DNA from: Rostratula benghalensis
Lineage: Eukaryota > Chordata > Aves > Charadriiformes > Rostratulidae
Reading direction: 5' to 3'
DNA: 64,000 nt
Assembly (NCBI GenBank): GCA_013399305.1
Contig: VXAI01000020.1
Location: 7,014,607-7,078,606 of the forward strand
Positions 46,411 through 58,610 of this stretch are shown here, in pieces. Below the pieces are notes generated by a model that was not told where the DNA came from, did not search any database, and worked only from the letters and a program-made list of their open reading frames with translations. Position numbers and translations under genes: made by a program. The stretch's first letter is position 1. The number at the start of each line of letters is the position of its first letter.

Positions 46411-49400
46411 GAAGGGAAGGAGGCAGTTTGTGATGGACAGGGAGAACATAATCTGACAATATACAGGACTCAAAGCAGTCCCACTGTGAAAAAAATAGAC
46501 AAAGATTAAAATAAACTTCTGGGGCGTTTTCATCTCCGACTGTTGTCAGGCAAGTCAGTGGAGCTAAGATGAATGAGGTTTTTATGTAGTGCTCTTATTT
46601 TCACCGTGGTCTTGTTGAGAGCTCCTTTGGCATTTTGGTGTGGGTCCCACTGCTCTGAATACATGGGCACATACACTTTCCGTGATCTGAACAGGGTACA
46701 GCAGTAACTTTTCTCTCTATGCTTTTTGATTTTATTTGGGTCTGTGGTTTGTTTCTGTGTCTGTTTTCACTGAAGGTTAGTTCCCACATGGCAGCTGTCC
46801 TATGCCTTTAAGATAAGGGCTGACAATCAGGGTCCTCAGAGATCTTACCAAAAGGTCCTTCTCTGCAAGAGATGGATAGGTGGAAAAAAGTTATTTCTAT
46901 TCTAAATTGGTTTGATAACTTGGTCTGTGTGGCAACTACTATTTATTACTACAGCTGCCACAAAACAGCAATATTTGAGGTTACTGTTGTGCAGGAAGTT
47001 AGAGCAGGATTGCCTCTTACTATGTAGTAGGCAAAAATGCCTGAAACTGACTGGAATTAAGTTTCTATACTGTAAATACTGAGTATGATGATTTTAATAC
47101 TTTTCTATCTATTTGTTAATTGCTTAGAACCAAAACTTTTGCAATCAAAATAGGTTTCTTACCTGGAACTTTGTCTGATTACTTCTGAGCTCTGTTTCTG
47201 TAGCTGTTTAAGACTAAGATCCATATGGACTTCAATGATGGATGTATTTACCATATACTTACATTTCTAGTGTATGCTAAGGTAAGCCGTTACTGCTTGC
47301 CTTTCATACTCAAGCGATGGTAACTTCACCCCATGGTGTTTTTCCAATTATTTTTCTGTGATACTTGGGGTGGCACAGCACAGTAAGCATATTTATTTTT
47401 TAGAAGTTTAGGAAATCAACCCACAACACTTTCAGAAGTTATCTGGTCCATTTTTGAGAGTCACTGGTCATCATGTGGACAGCTATGATTGCTGTCTGTG
47501 GTGTGTAGCAGGGTCTTGCTGAGTATAATGCCCAAGTACTTCTTCGTTTTACCTGAGATTTGTAAGTACATAAAAGAAATGGAAGAGGAATGGAGTTCAA
47601 TTTTATATATTTAAAAAAGACAAACCAAAAAGATTACTTTATAATGTCAATGTATTTTAAAATGATGTACAGGTGGTATCTTGAATAGATATATAATTAT
47701 TCAGATACCTGCTATCTCACTGTGCTTGGTACAGCTGCGTTAATATTTTTTTCTGTGTGTTTATGAAACAAACAACAAACAAACAGTGCTTCTTTTCCAG
47801 AAATAAAATTTTGGAAGCAATATGTAATAATTCACTCTCAGACAGACACAACCAGGCATTGAAATATATGCACTGGGTAAAATAATTCAAAGTCACGAAC
47901 TCCATCTCAGAATCATTGAATAAACTAGTGAAGCTACACAACTCTCTCTTAGACCATTCTATTTATATGAAGTCAAACAGAGTAAGAGTGAATGTAAATA
48001 TTGAAGATAACTCATTGCAGTAGGACTTCGGAAGGTGTTGGGGTCCGAATCACATGAGACAAGGGAGAACCCTGGAATAAGGATGACCTGGGAATATTTT
48101 TGCTATACTGAGTTATCATCGCTCAGTTCGTATTGTGCTTCAAGATTCACAACCCTTCATTCTCTATGTAGGAAACATTGTTCCTGAGTGAACGTGTCAT
48201 TGTGCATGTGACACACAGCTGAATGTGTGTGCTTCCATATAGCTGAATCAGAAGTTACTGCTCTGTGTGTGTATATATATAAATATATATAAAGTCTAAC
48301 TTTTGTCCATATTTGAAAGGGAAGCAGAGTAACTTTTTTAGTAAAGGTTGTCCTGCTAAATTGGCCCTTTCTCAATTCCAGAGTATTGGGGGGGGAAAAA
48401 GCCCCACCAATGTAAACCAGGAACAGGTTATATGCTGTTTCAGGACTTATTAAACGAATTACAATTTTCACGCTTAAAAACTAACAGAATACATAACCAC
48501 AGTTCTTACTAGTAATACAGACCACAGGTCTATGTGGTACATGCCTTTATGTGATTGCTTTCCTAATTAATTGCTTGCTGAATATAATCACTTATTTGAC
48601 CCTTTTTATTGCAAGAATGTCAGAGCCAAAGGTCCATTTACAACCGTGATTTAGTCTGCTCCCTGACTGAAGCCAATCATAGATATTGAAAAGGAAAATG
48701 CAGCAGAATCTCTAACAGACTTTAATGACAAAAAATCCAAAGGTAAAAACATGAAATAGAAAACTTAACTAAGTTATTGACTTAGGACCCAAGGCTTAAG
48801 AGGATTTGTAAATGGTTATGAGGATTTAGAGAACTTTGCTATTGTGTCTTTGTTTTACCTAATGTGACTATAATTTATGAAATCTTGGGAGTTAACAAGA
48901 ATGCACCTTTCAAATTTATCTCATTTCTTTACATTCCTTCCAATATAGCAGTATGGCTTTGGTGCTGGAATAGCTGTTATTTACTGACATAATTTATTTT
49001 TCTCAGCCATGGTTCTGTTATATACTAGCTGTAGCCATGGTTCCCTAATTGATACCATATTGCAGTTAAAAGGACTGACTAATTTAATAAACTATATTCC
49101 TTTCCATACAGTAGTGCTGTGCATGAGTAACCTGAAGATGCTTTTGCTTACACTTTTTCGAGCTTGAAGCTGTGTCATTCTTATCCTTTTACTTTCCTTT
49201 TGTTTTTTTAAGAATGTTTTAGTTTACAAGTGACCAGTGTTAAAGTTATGTTGGATTTAGGCTAGCAGAAAGGCAATCTACAGAAGTGAGAAAATAATAA
49301 TTAGTGTATGCAATTCCATCACATAAGATAGGCACCAGAACTATATTGCTTAAAATTGGTCCATTACTTTCACTGGAAAAAAAAAAAAATGGATAAAAGC

Positions 49401-52400
49401 ACCCTTTTGTCTCATTGTTTCTGCTTATGGTCATGCTTGCTTTGGTGCTTTAATATTTCATTAGTTCCTTTGTTTTTTGTAGTGTGTTTTTAACTGTAAG
49501 GCATGTCCGTTGTTCAGCCCACTGAGCACCTCATGGGAAAGTGTGGGCCAATCTCCTTCTGTCTTTTTGTTTGCCTTTGTCATGATGTACTCAAACAGAG
49601 AGAGTTAAACACATTGTGGCACAGAAATTACCCAGCAGAAACAAATACATCAGGAGTACAAGAGGTTTAGAGCTGCGCTTGGGCTACCTTGTTATTTCTT
49701 TAGGCATCTTGTTACTAAACCTGGCTGCCCTTAAGTTTTGGTAACCAGATCCAAGTCATACCAACTGACACATTGCAAGTCACTGAGCATAAACATTTTC
49801 CATGGCCCTTTCATAACTTCTCATTGAGGAAATCAGATTATCCTACAGGAATCTGAGATGACTATCTGTTATTTCTGGAGTTTCACCTGGGATATGCACT
49901 ACACAAATTTGCTGTTGTCCTCCACAGCCAGGCATTTCGGGGATGGGGGGAAAAACCAACTTGATCTTTTGAACCTCTTTTGGAATTTCTTAGTGGTCAT
50001 GTGCAGACAAGGACTTTCCTGTCACTATGTATTTGTGTGTAGTTGATTTCTGCTCTACTCTATGAAAATGCAGGCTATAATAGATTTTTTTTTCATGCTG
50101 TCCATTATTCATTTCAGATACATAACAACAAAAAAACCAAAGCAACACACTCCAACACCAATTCTGGCTATGATCAAAGTTCCTGGAGTGACCTTGCCCT
50201 ACCATTTTTTGCTGGTAGTGGCAGCTGCTCCCTCTATCTACCATCTGCCCTTTCCTGCAGTTGCCTGCTTGTAATTCATTCAAGCGTCTTTTCTTCTTAA
50301 AAAGTAGAGCTTGTGCTAGAGGGTGCCTGCTGGAACTAGAGTTAGGTTATTCTAGGTAGGAAACCAGGGCTGAGGAAGGGATAGAGCTTCCATATTTAAG
50401 GGAGGGTAGCTTAGGCATGAAAACAGGCTTAGCCAGCACTTGTCCCTCATCTTAATGAAAAAGAGACAGGTTCCCCGATTTTCCTGCCAGACCACTAAGG
50501 GGTTTAGTGATGGGAGGAAAAGGCATTTTATCAAACTTTCCTAGATTTTCTCTGTTTCAATAGTTTGGAGAGGTGGTGGGGTTATTTTTGTTTGTTTGTT
50601 TTACCCCAAATCCATTGTGTTTCCTTGAGTATATCTTCCTGTAGAAAATGAAGATTCTTCGCTTTATTGACAGGGCCACTAAAAGGCCACAGAACCTCCG
50701 TAAGGTGTGGTAAAACATTATCTAATTACAGATCAATACGACCCTGGTAACTAATGAAGTTTTATGGAACAAAGTTGTACTAAAACCTCGTTATCCTTGG
50801 ACTTGAGCTAAGTAATTGAATATCCTGATTTGCTTTTGTGAGGGTCATACACTGCAGGTAGGAGAAACTGTCAATCTGCTCTAGAAAGAATACTTGTAAT
50901 CTGAAATGTGCATAATGTGGTTCAACTAGACTTACATCATCTGTACTTATATTTCCCATTCCATGACATAAAAGAGAGAACCAGTTTGCCATTTTAAAAG
51001 ACATTTTTTGGAAATGTCTTAAAAGGGACAAGCTTTTAATGAAGCTTTCAAAAGTTATTTATTAATCTATTTATGGTGTTTTGGTTTTTTTTTTCTATGA
51101 CCTGTCTTCCTACACTTACTGTTCTGCCTTGTTATATTTTTTGTCTGCCTTTGGAAACACCTCGAAATTATAAGGGATTTTAGGCTGTCTATAGAGTGGA
51201 CTCATACACAATACATCACTCAGTGCTATAGGGAGATTGTCAAACGGGATATATATATTTATTGATAAGGAAGACCTAGCTGTCTAGGAGGTATAAAAAA
51301 ATGAGTGTTAGTTTCTGTTTTCCCTTGAGGTAATTCAAGAAATTAAAAAGAGATTTGGAGAATGGCTCGAAAACGTGTTGTATTCTTTGGGGTTTTTAAA
51401 TTGCCATATACTTCTTAGACCCCTGATAACCTTATTAGGTTCTCAGTGCAATAGATATTTAATCCAGGAAAGTACTTATTGGGGACTCCAGTTTTTGTCT
51501 CAACTGTTTTTGCTATGTGCCTAGCATTACTAGGCCTAGCCTACCCCAACAGGATTGCATAGCTGTCTTATACTCATCCTATTTCATGTTCTCTATTGTC
51601 ACTGATAAGAGATAAAAATAGGCTGCAAAAGCCATACCAAAACCAAAGATGCCCCAAAATGAATGTGTTGGTAGAAGGATCTATCCCTTAGTTGGTCTAC
51701 AAATGAAGAGAAAAATGACTAAGTGCTATTAGCCAGCGTTTGAACATGCAGTGGACAAGGTGGCAGACTTTACAGATGAAATTGCTTAAGAATTGCCGCA
51801 AGAGCTCTATTCTGTTTTCACAGAGGAGCTAGTAGAGGCTAAAACATCCCTCTGGGTGCAGTTGTCTTGAGGTTGATGACAAGTTTGCTGGTACTGAAGG
51901 AAAGGTGCTTCATACTAAAATAGATGTGATTTTACATTCAGTGAGACTAGATTTATTCTTAGACCTAAGGGTCTATGAATAAACACTGGAAACCTTTGGC
52001 CTGCTCTCCTTTGTCTCAAATTTGTTACAACACACACGCAGGCCTTCAGAGGAGTCTCATAAGGAGGGCAGATTCCAGAACCGAGGACAATTAAATTGTC
52101 TTTCTGAGATGGTTTGCAACTTGCTGGGATTCTTGAGGTGATCCTGCATTGCTTTTTGATGTTTTCTTTTTCCAATGTATGGCTTGAAATGGCACTATGT
52201 CAGTGAGTCTTGTGGACAGATCACAAGGGGATGTTACACCCTTGTGTTCTGTCATTTATGGGTCCCTTCAGAGAACACTCACCTCAACTGAGTCATTGCA
52301 ATTGCATAAACATGGCTAGTGTAAAAATATTACATTGGTCTACGTTAAGAGTGCATGTTGGAAGATTCTTAAAGAAGCATAACTAGTATATAATAAAAAG

Positions 52401-55400
52401 CTTGCTTAGCTGAATAGCAATAGCAGCCTACTTGTTCACTACTTTTTTTAGCCATATATATCTATAGTTTTTAACTTGGGAAATATGATTTAAGTTTTTT
52501 CCTTGTTTTGGCTTGTTTTGAATTTCCACATCACATTATTTGTTAGGCAGACAAGTTTCCTGTAAGAAGTTGTAAATATTATCTCATTCTTAGTTTAGAA
52601 CTGGTATACTACAAGGGAGGGCTTTCTCTGGTTTCATTTGTCTTAATTATTGTGTTACAGTTCAGGTCCATTTAGCTCTTTCCACTTACTGAATGTGCCA
52701 GGCATGACCAAACAGTTACGGTGCCTCAAATACCTTGTCAGATACGTCAGAGCTATCTCATACATTCCACAAGTAGGTTTCTCTACTGACCTCTTGAGAG
52801 ATCCTTACGCCTGTGTTGTAGGTATCAACTGGATTATGCTGACTTTTGCATTGTCCCACTGTGTAAAACATCTCCCTAACCAAGTGCTTTCAGCCTCCCA
52901 ATGATGACTTTTTTTCCTGTGTTCTTAATTGAAGGGCAGCCCTGGGTAGGGAGGGGGATGTAGTGCAAAGCAGAGTAGAGCTGAAGGACCTTCTGTCTCA
53001 TGTGTGAGCTCTGCAACAGCAAATGTGCAATAGGTCACATACTTTATTTCTCTAAAAGTTTTCCTGCTTTAAATAAATTCTGTGTTTCCTTCATGTTATC
53101 AGGAGGGTTATGAAAACCCATGCTGTACCACTGGTAAGTAAGCTTCATTTGAACCAACTCTTGAGCCAGTTTGTCCATTCCTGATTCATTGTGTACCTAG
53201 AAGAGACAGGCATTACAACTGTGATTCAGGTGTCTTTGAGATGACTAGGTATGTTACAGGAGATGCTTTTTGAAGGGTAGGGATAAAGCATAATTGCCAT
53301 ATCTCAGTAAACATAGGATCAGCTTAATCTGCTAAATACAAGAAAAATGAATTCTATATTCACAGAAAACTAGTAAATAGTCTTGTACTGACTCTTGCTA
53401 CCTAGGTGAGATTCAACATGAAATTACCATTCTCTTATAATGCTTCTTTCAAAGAACTTGTGGAGTTCGTTTAGGGGTGTAAGTTGGTAGCTTAAGTACA
53501 TACAAGCAAAGTTCTTGCTTCATCTGCCTCACTTCTGTTTCATCTTCCATATGTGCCTGAAGTCTTTCATAGGTACTGTCCAAATTCTTTTCCATTTTCA
53601 ATTACGCTAAGACTTGCATGTCACAGTTTTCAGATCTTTTCTTCCTCTTTTTCTCTCTTGCATTTATCATGTTCTGTCAAAAGGATGTTATTGATAAGCA
53701 CTAAACAAACACTGAAGGAAAAGATGATACTGTGGCTGTATTTTCCAAGCAATGCGGTAAATCTGGTTTATAGGAGTTACATCTGTGAGCCAGGCCATCA
53801 ATTAGTATAAAAACTGTCAGTTTAAAACCCATTTTTGCTCTTCAAATATTAATCCTATTTCTGGGATTTTGCCTCTGTCTCTGGCTTTAAATAAAGGTGA
53901 CACAGAAGTGAAGTGTGCTGCTTGCTGCTGAATGTGTTAGCCTTACCTCTTAAGTACTGATGAGCCTCTCAGAATGCAGAACTATGAAGATGTATCTTGA
54001 AGGCTCTCATTTTGAGTGCCAAAATGCAAGTTACTTTTCCATACCTCAGGTTAATTTTCTCTTTGCTTCATATTCAGCTTTTGCAGGTCTTCTCTAATGC
54101 AGTTGTGCTGCCAGTTCCAGAACTATTTAATATTTCACTTTCTATCCGTATATTCAAGTAGAATTTATCCTTTCTCTATTCAGCACATCAGATGTGATGT
54201 GCTTTATTTGTGTAAGAAAGGGAAATGTTGTGCAGAAACTGCCCTTTTGTTGGGAACATAAATGTAGAGGTCCTACTGTGTCAGTGAAAAATTAATGTTT
54301 TAAAATGTAAGAGTTCTTGAAATTTGTTTGGCATGCAGCTGTGTCATTTCACAGTCCAGTTTATTTTCATTTCAGGTAAATATTTTTTGTTTGATTGTAA
54401 CACTGATGTTACTGATTATCCCATGCCAATGTTGGATTCCAAGGATAAAATATTCTAATTTCTCAACTGAAAATGCTAAAGAGCGGTGGCCTGTCCCAAG
54501 GCTATTCACACAATATTCTTCTGCTATTTTTCATCGCCTTTTGTTGTCTGTGTTTTTCAGAACTGTCTTTCAAAGTACAGCTTCAGTAATATTTTTCTGT
54601 CCAAGGACTCCCGTTCACCTGCACAGGAATTGGGCACATTCAGTTTTCAGATCCTTCGTAATAAAGGAGCGCCGCTAAATGTGAGCGGTTACACTTCTGC
54701 TTTTAGAAGATAAAATAGACAGGACAGTAAACCTTTTATCTGCATTACAGATTATATTGGGTGGAGCAAAGTCATAATTTAATTAAATATTTTAAAAAAT
54801 TATTCTCTTCTATAAAAATATATACTTCTAGAGTAGGTATTCTATATTGAGAAATCTGTTTATCTTCAATTTCATTGGTAAAATACCCTTTGCTAAATAT
54901 TTCAGTTTCGTAAACCCCTGTTTTCTCAGTTGTGTAGTTCCTGGCAATAAATGAGATAAATTATGGATGAAGAGAAAACATTTTTTTTTATCCATATAAT
55001 TAAACACAAGGTCTACTCAGCTGTTTTGCTTGGGGTGTCTGTCATGGTAATATACCTACTTATATGACATAAACAGTGTATGCAAAGTCTGTCTCGTAAA
55101 ATGTCTGTAGTTGAGAGAAAAGGGGAGAGGGCAGAAATGCAGGTTCTAAATGCACGTGCACGAGATGGGAACAGCCCAACAGGGTTTATATAATCCAGGT
55201 TGATTAATTTCCGTGATAAAATATGAGCATATCTTTTCTTTTGGTGTGTTTCTGTGTTTGATTTTTAAAAATTGCTGGTATACATGTTATAGTTTGAGAG
55301 TGTTTTCTTAGCCAGGGTTAGTGGCACTCTTGCGTAGCATTTGTTCATGTCCATAATATATCTTGCTAACATTTACCAGTGTATATTATTTATAGGGATA

Positions 55401-56400
55401 GGTGTAGAAATATATGTATTTAAGAGGTTTATTTTTTATGCATTTATCTTGTTTCTGGGTTTTGTTTTGTTGTTGTGGGTTTTTTAATATATAATCCATA
55501 TTAAAATACAGGTTTTAACTGTATTTTGAGTAAGATTCCTTGATTGTCACTTGTGACAAAACTAATTTCTTATAACATTCTTTTTTCTTTGCACTGATAT
55601 TTTTGTCAAAAGGTAATGATGAGCCATTTTTGTGGCTCCTTCAATTAGAGTTTTGTCTGGGATTGGAAGTCACAAGACCTGCAACACTTGGCATAAGCTA
55701 ACTGTATCAGCAGAACGTGATCTGGGATTTGTGACAAAGTAGATTCCCCTGAACCACCCTTCATTCTTATTGGATTTAGTGAAAAATTGCGGCAATTTAC
55801 AGCTTTTTTGTTAGTTTGAAATTCGAAAAGTCAGGCACAAAAAAACATTTGTTTGGTCTTCAAAGGATGATTTATGTCATGTAATTTGTGCTTAAAGGAA
55901 GACTGACTGTAGGTACTTAAGTGTCCATAGGCCAGTGTAAAGAAGAGTCTGTGTTTGAAATTTAAAAAATTAATATCAGGAGTGTCACCATTATTATATA
56001 GCATTATATTTTTTAATAACAACAGCATCACCAAATATGTCATGTGAATATGTTTTCAGACATTTTAAGGACAGCACGGATTACTGATGGTGGTTTGTTT
56101 TACTTAAGCCTGACAGTGGATGGCACTTTTAGCCAATTCCTGTATCAAAGAAGTAATGGCAGGTCAGTAAGGAGCACTCGTTTTGGAAAGACATCGAATC
56201 TTGCTTCCAAGACTTAAAATGAAGACTGCATTGCACTCCTGATAAGATGATAGTTACTTTCACAGTTCAATGTGTACAGCCTCATTATTTGTTTGAATTT
56301 GTTTGGCTTCAGTGTCTCCAGGCATTGGATCTTATAACTTTATTGGTTACTGGGTAATGATTATTTCACATTTAGACAGTAAATCAATCTCAATTGCATA
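46411..56400. other. AT-rich non-coding stretch
   Basis: No exon, RNA gene or classifiable transposon is recognised over about 10 kb. Simple sequence includes a TG/TA dinucleotide run at 48263-48292 and several A/T homopolymers. ORFs up to 116 codons (54328-54678 +) look random. Transposon scarcity here contrasts with the 40-46.5 kb cluster of CR1 tails. Confidence 0.5.
48263..48292. repeat. TG/TA dinucleotide microsatellite
   Basis: A short TG run passes into TA repeats interrupted by one AA. It is a simple repeat, probably length-variable. Confidence 0.9.
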
Positions 56401-56650
56401 GTTACTGGATGCACCTTATCTGCCTTCAGATGGCTCACTATTGCATTATGAAAGGGAGATAAAGATTGTTATCCACAACTCACAATTCTGCAGTTTGCAT
56501 GTTGTGACCTTAAAATGTGCAATCGTATTGTGTGGCTGCTGTTTAGGAACAGCTGTTTGCAACCACTTCAATTTCTTTAAGTGAGATAAATTACAGAAAC
56601 AGCTGGCTATCACATTATTAGAGATTAAGTCTTAAAAGTCACTGCAATTA
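56401..56650. promoter_or_regulatory. Candidate enhancer-like motif cluster
   Basis: This 250-base stretch packs recognisable transcription-factor words. GATA-type sites are at 56415-56421 (reverse), 56457-56462 and 56584-56589. Identical CAGCTG E-boxes are at 56550-56555 and 56600-56605, exactly 50 bases apart, the first inside the perfect 10-base palindrome AACAGCTGTT. There is an NK-type TTAAGTG at 56577-56583. It lacks homopolymers and transposon sequence. Such words also occur by chance, so an enhancer role is inference. Confidence 0.25.
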
Positions 56651-57110
56651 ATATAATTATGTTATTGTGTTGGGGTTTTTTTCTGGCTACATTAATCTCC
56701 ACAGCCCCAACAGTATTTGTCTTGTCCACAATTACTATATTCAGAAACGGCTGACTTTTCTTACATGGAAAAAGAATAATATGTGACTACAGTATAGCTT
56801 TTGTTATAGAGTCATTACGTAAAAATGCTGTTTCTTCTTTGCTGGTTTGCTGAGGTGGCTTCCCACCCATGGGTACACGTTTAAAAGCCTGTGCTGCTGG
56901 CAGGTGTAGAGCCATTGAGAACTGCTGTTTGGGAAGCTTTGACTCTGTGCTGCCATGGTCAGGAACAAAATGCAGTACAAGAATTTGGATAGTGTAAAGA
57001 GTTAGTTAGTGTTATCTTCACCAGTCCATTGATTTTAATTGATGGCAGACCTCAGGCACTTTCACTAAGATGACTGTGTCGTGCAGAAACTTATCTTCAA
57101 ACTTACATAA

Positions 57111-57686
57111 TCATGCAGCCACCATCCTCCTTTGTGCTACTCCTAGGGATTGAGTCATACCCCAAAAATAACCCTGAAGAGATCGTGTATCTTGCATCCT
57201 CGGGATTCTTTGGGACAGCTGTGTTGCTTGCTTTCCCAGCTTAACTGAAAATATGCGACACACCTCTTGAAATGAAAAGAGGCTGCTTTCTTTCCAGGAG
57301 AAGGCTATATTCCTTTCCCTTAGGAGCCTTGTCTTCCGTGCTACCTCTTGCTTTATTTTTGCTCCAGCCCAGGACCGTCTGGAGTGTGTTTTGGGAGAGA
57401 ATAGGTGCATGAAGAGTGGTTTTTCTCTCTGGTTCCAGACCGTAAATAAATGATTTGATTGTTCCCCGGAGAGCAAAGCAGCGTGGCCTGCCAGTGAGCT
57501 TGAAGTCGCCTGCAGGACCTGAGGAGGGGAGACCAGATGGGCTGGGAGCTTGCCCAAACCCTGGGCTCCTGCTCTCCGACTGCTCCATGCCAACCTGCCC
57601 ACGGCACCCTGTGTGTGCTCCCATCCAAAGGCACCTGAGGAGGATCGTGCTCTGAGGCCAGGCCCTAAAACAAGCTGGTGTTCCAT
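57111..57686 (-). other. GC-rich block with a 191-codon open frame
   Basis: Between about 57110 and 57690 the composition turns GC-rich, and the minus strand carries an uninterrupted 191-codon frame, the longest non-transposon ORF outside the LTR-like element. The N-terminal half is Gly/Ala/Ser/Leu-rich and the C-terminal half more basic. I see no signal peptide, membrane segment or known domain. Other frames in the same block are also open for 90 to 127 codons, as expected where GC content suppresses stops, so coding is unproven. No splice or promoter context clearly favours it. It could be a decayed retrocopy, a lineage-specific transcript or simply a GC-rich patch. I do not recognise it and assign no function. 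Confidence 0.2.
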
Positions 57687-57690
57687 CCTA

Positions 57691-58515
57691 ACAGTGTGTT
57701 ATGGCCATGCTTAGTGCTATCAACGGAGTTGAAAACAGCTCCTATCCCTAGGCTGATAGGAGAGGCCTGTTCTGAATTCAGTTTAGCAGTCCCTCTTCAG
57801 TCAGAAACAATGGTGAAAAGTGCTAAAAATGACATGATTTGCCATTATTCTGAGTTCTAGTGTAGGGATCTTATTAACTAGCCTGGAGGGGCGGGGAAAG
57901 GAGAACTAACAAGGACAAAAAAAATACTAATCTTGCCTGTAAAAGAAATGGCAAAGGCATTCTGAACAACCATCATATGATTTTTTTTTTTCAGATGCAA
58001 AATGTCAGCCTTCATTGAGGCTATGTTTCCAGAAATACCTCAGCAGGGCTTCAGCTTGACTATTTAGATTAGAGACCGTTTGTTTGTAACACTGAACTGT
58101 GACAGAAACACGAGATTAGTATTTAGCTAGTGGAACTGTAGTTTCTCATCTGATGACGGGTAATGAGAGATACTGTCCTACCTGAAACTAATTTTCCTTG
58201 CCATGCTAAAAATTGGTCTTGTCCCCAGGCCCTTCTCAAAGGGGCCTGACGTGACCTCTGTCTGCACTTAAATTATGGATTTGCTTTTGTTATGGTGATG
58301 CTGGGATGTACAGCGATGAATACACAGAGAACAGTGAGAAACATACCTTCTTCAGAAGGGAGCCATGGACAGTGATGGTGGACTGCAGGTAGATATCATT
58401 AGTCTGGCTACTCATGTCACACCACCCAGGTATTTCCTTCCTCTGGCAAACAAACTTTTGAAGGTGGTGTATGCAGAACAGATAAAGCAGCAAATTAAAT
58501 AGCTGTGACACCACG
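57691..58515. other. Non-coding stretch
   Basis: It includes a T11-CAG acceptor-like tract at 57981-57994 followed by a 21-codon ORF from the ATG at 58002. A short hairpin at 58226-58248 has a 7-base stem (CAGGCCC with GGGCCTG). Neither is convincing as a gene feature. Confidence 0.4.
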
Positions 58516-58610
58516 TCACACAGAATATCAGGGATTGGAAGGGACCTTGAAAGATCATCTAGTCCAATCCCCCTGCCAGAGCAGGAACACCTAGATCAGG
58601 TCACACAGGA
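58516..58610 (-). mobile_element. Short CR1 3' end, reverse orientation
   Basis: TCACACAGAATATCAGGG, then GATTGGAAGGGACCTTGAAA, then GATCATCTAGTCCAATCCCC and a CCAGAGCAGGAACACCTAG box are the reverse complement of a CR1 3' UTR in the usual order. About 95 bases remain. The boxes are well preserved, suggesting a moderately recent copy of another subfamily. Confidence 0.93.

Noticed and set aside
58002..58067. 21-codon ORF right after an acceptor-like T11-CAG
   Set aside because: No usable donor occurs before the in-frame stop, so it could not be an internal or first coding exon. T-rich tracts ending in CAG are common here.
58226..58248. Small GC hairpin with a 7-base stem
   Set aside because: Stem too short for a microRNA precursor or other structured RNA, and comparable hairpins occur by chance.
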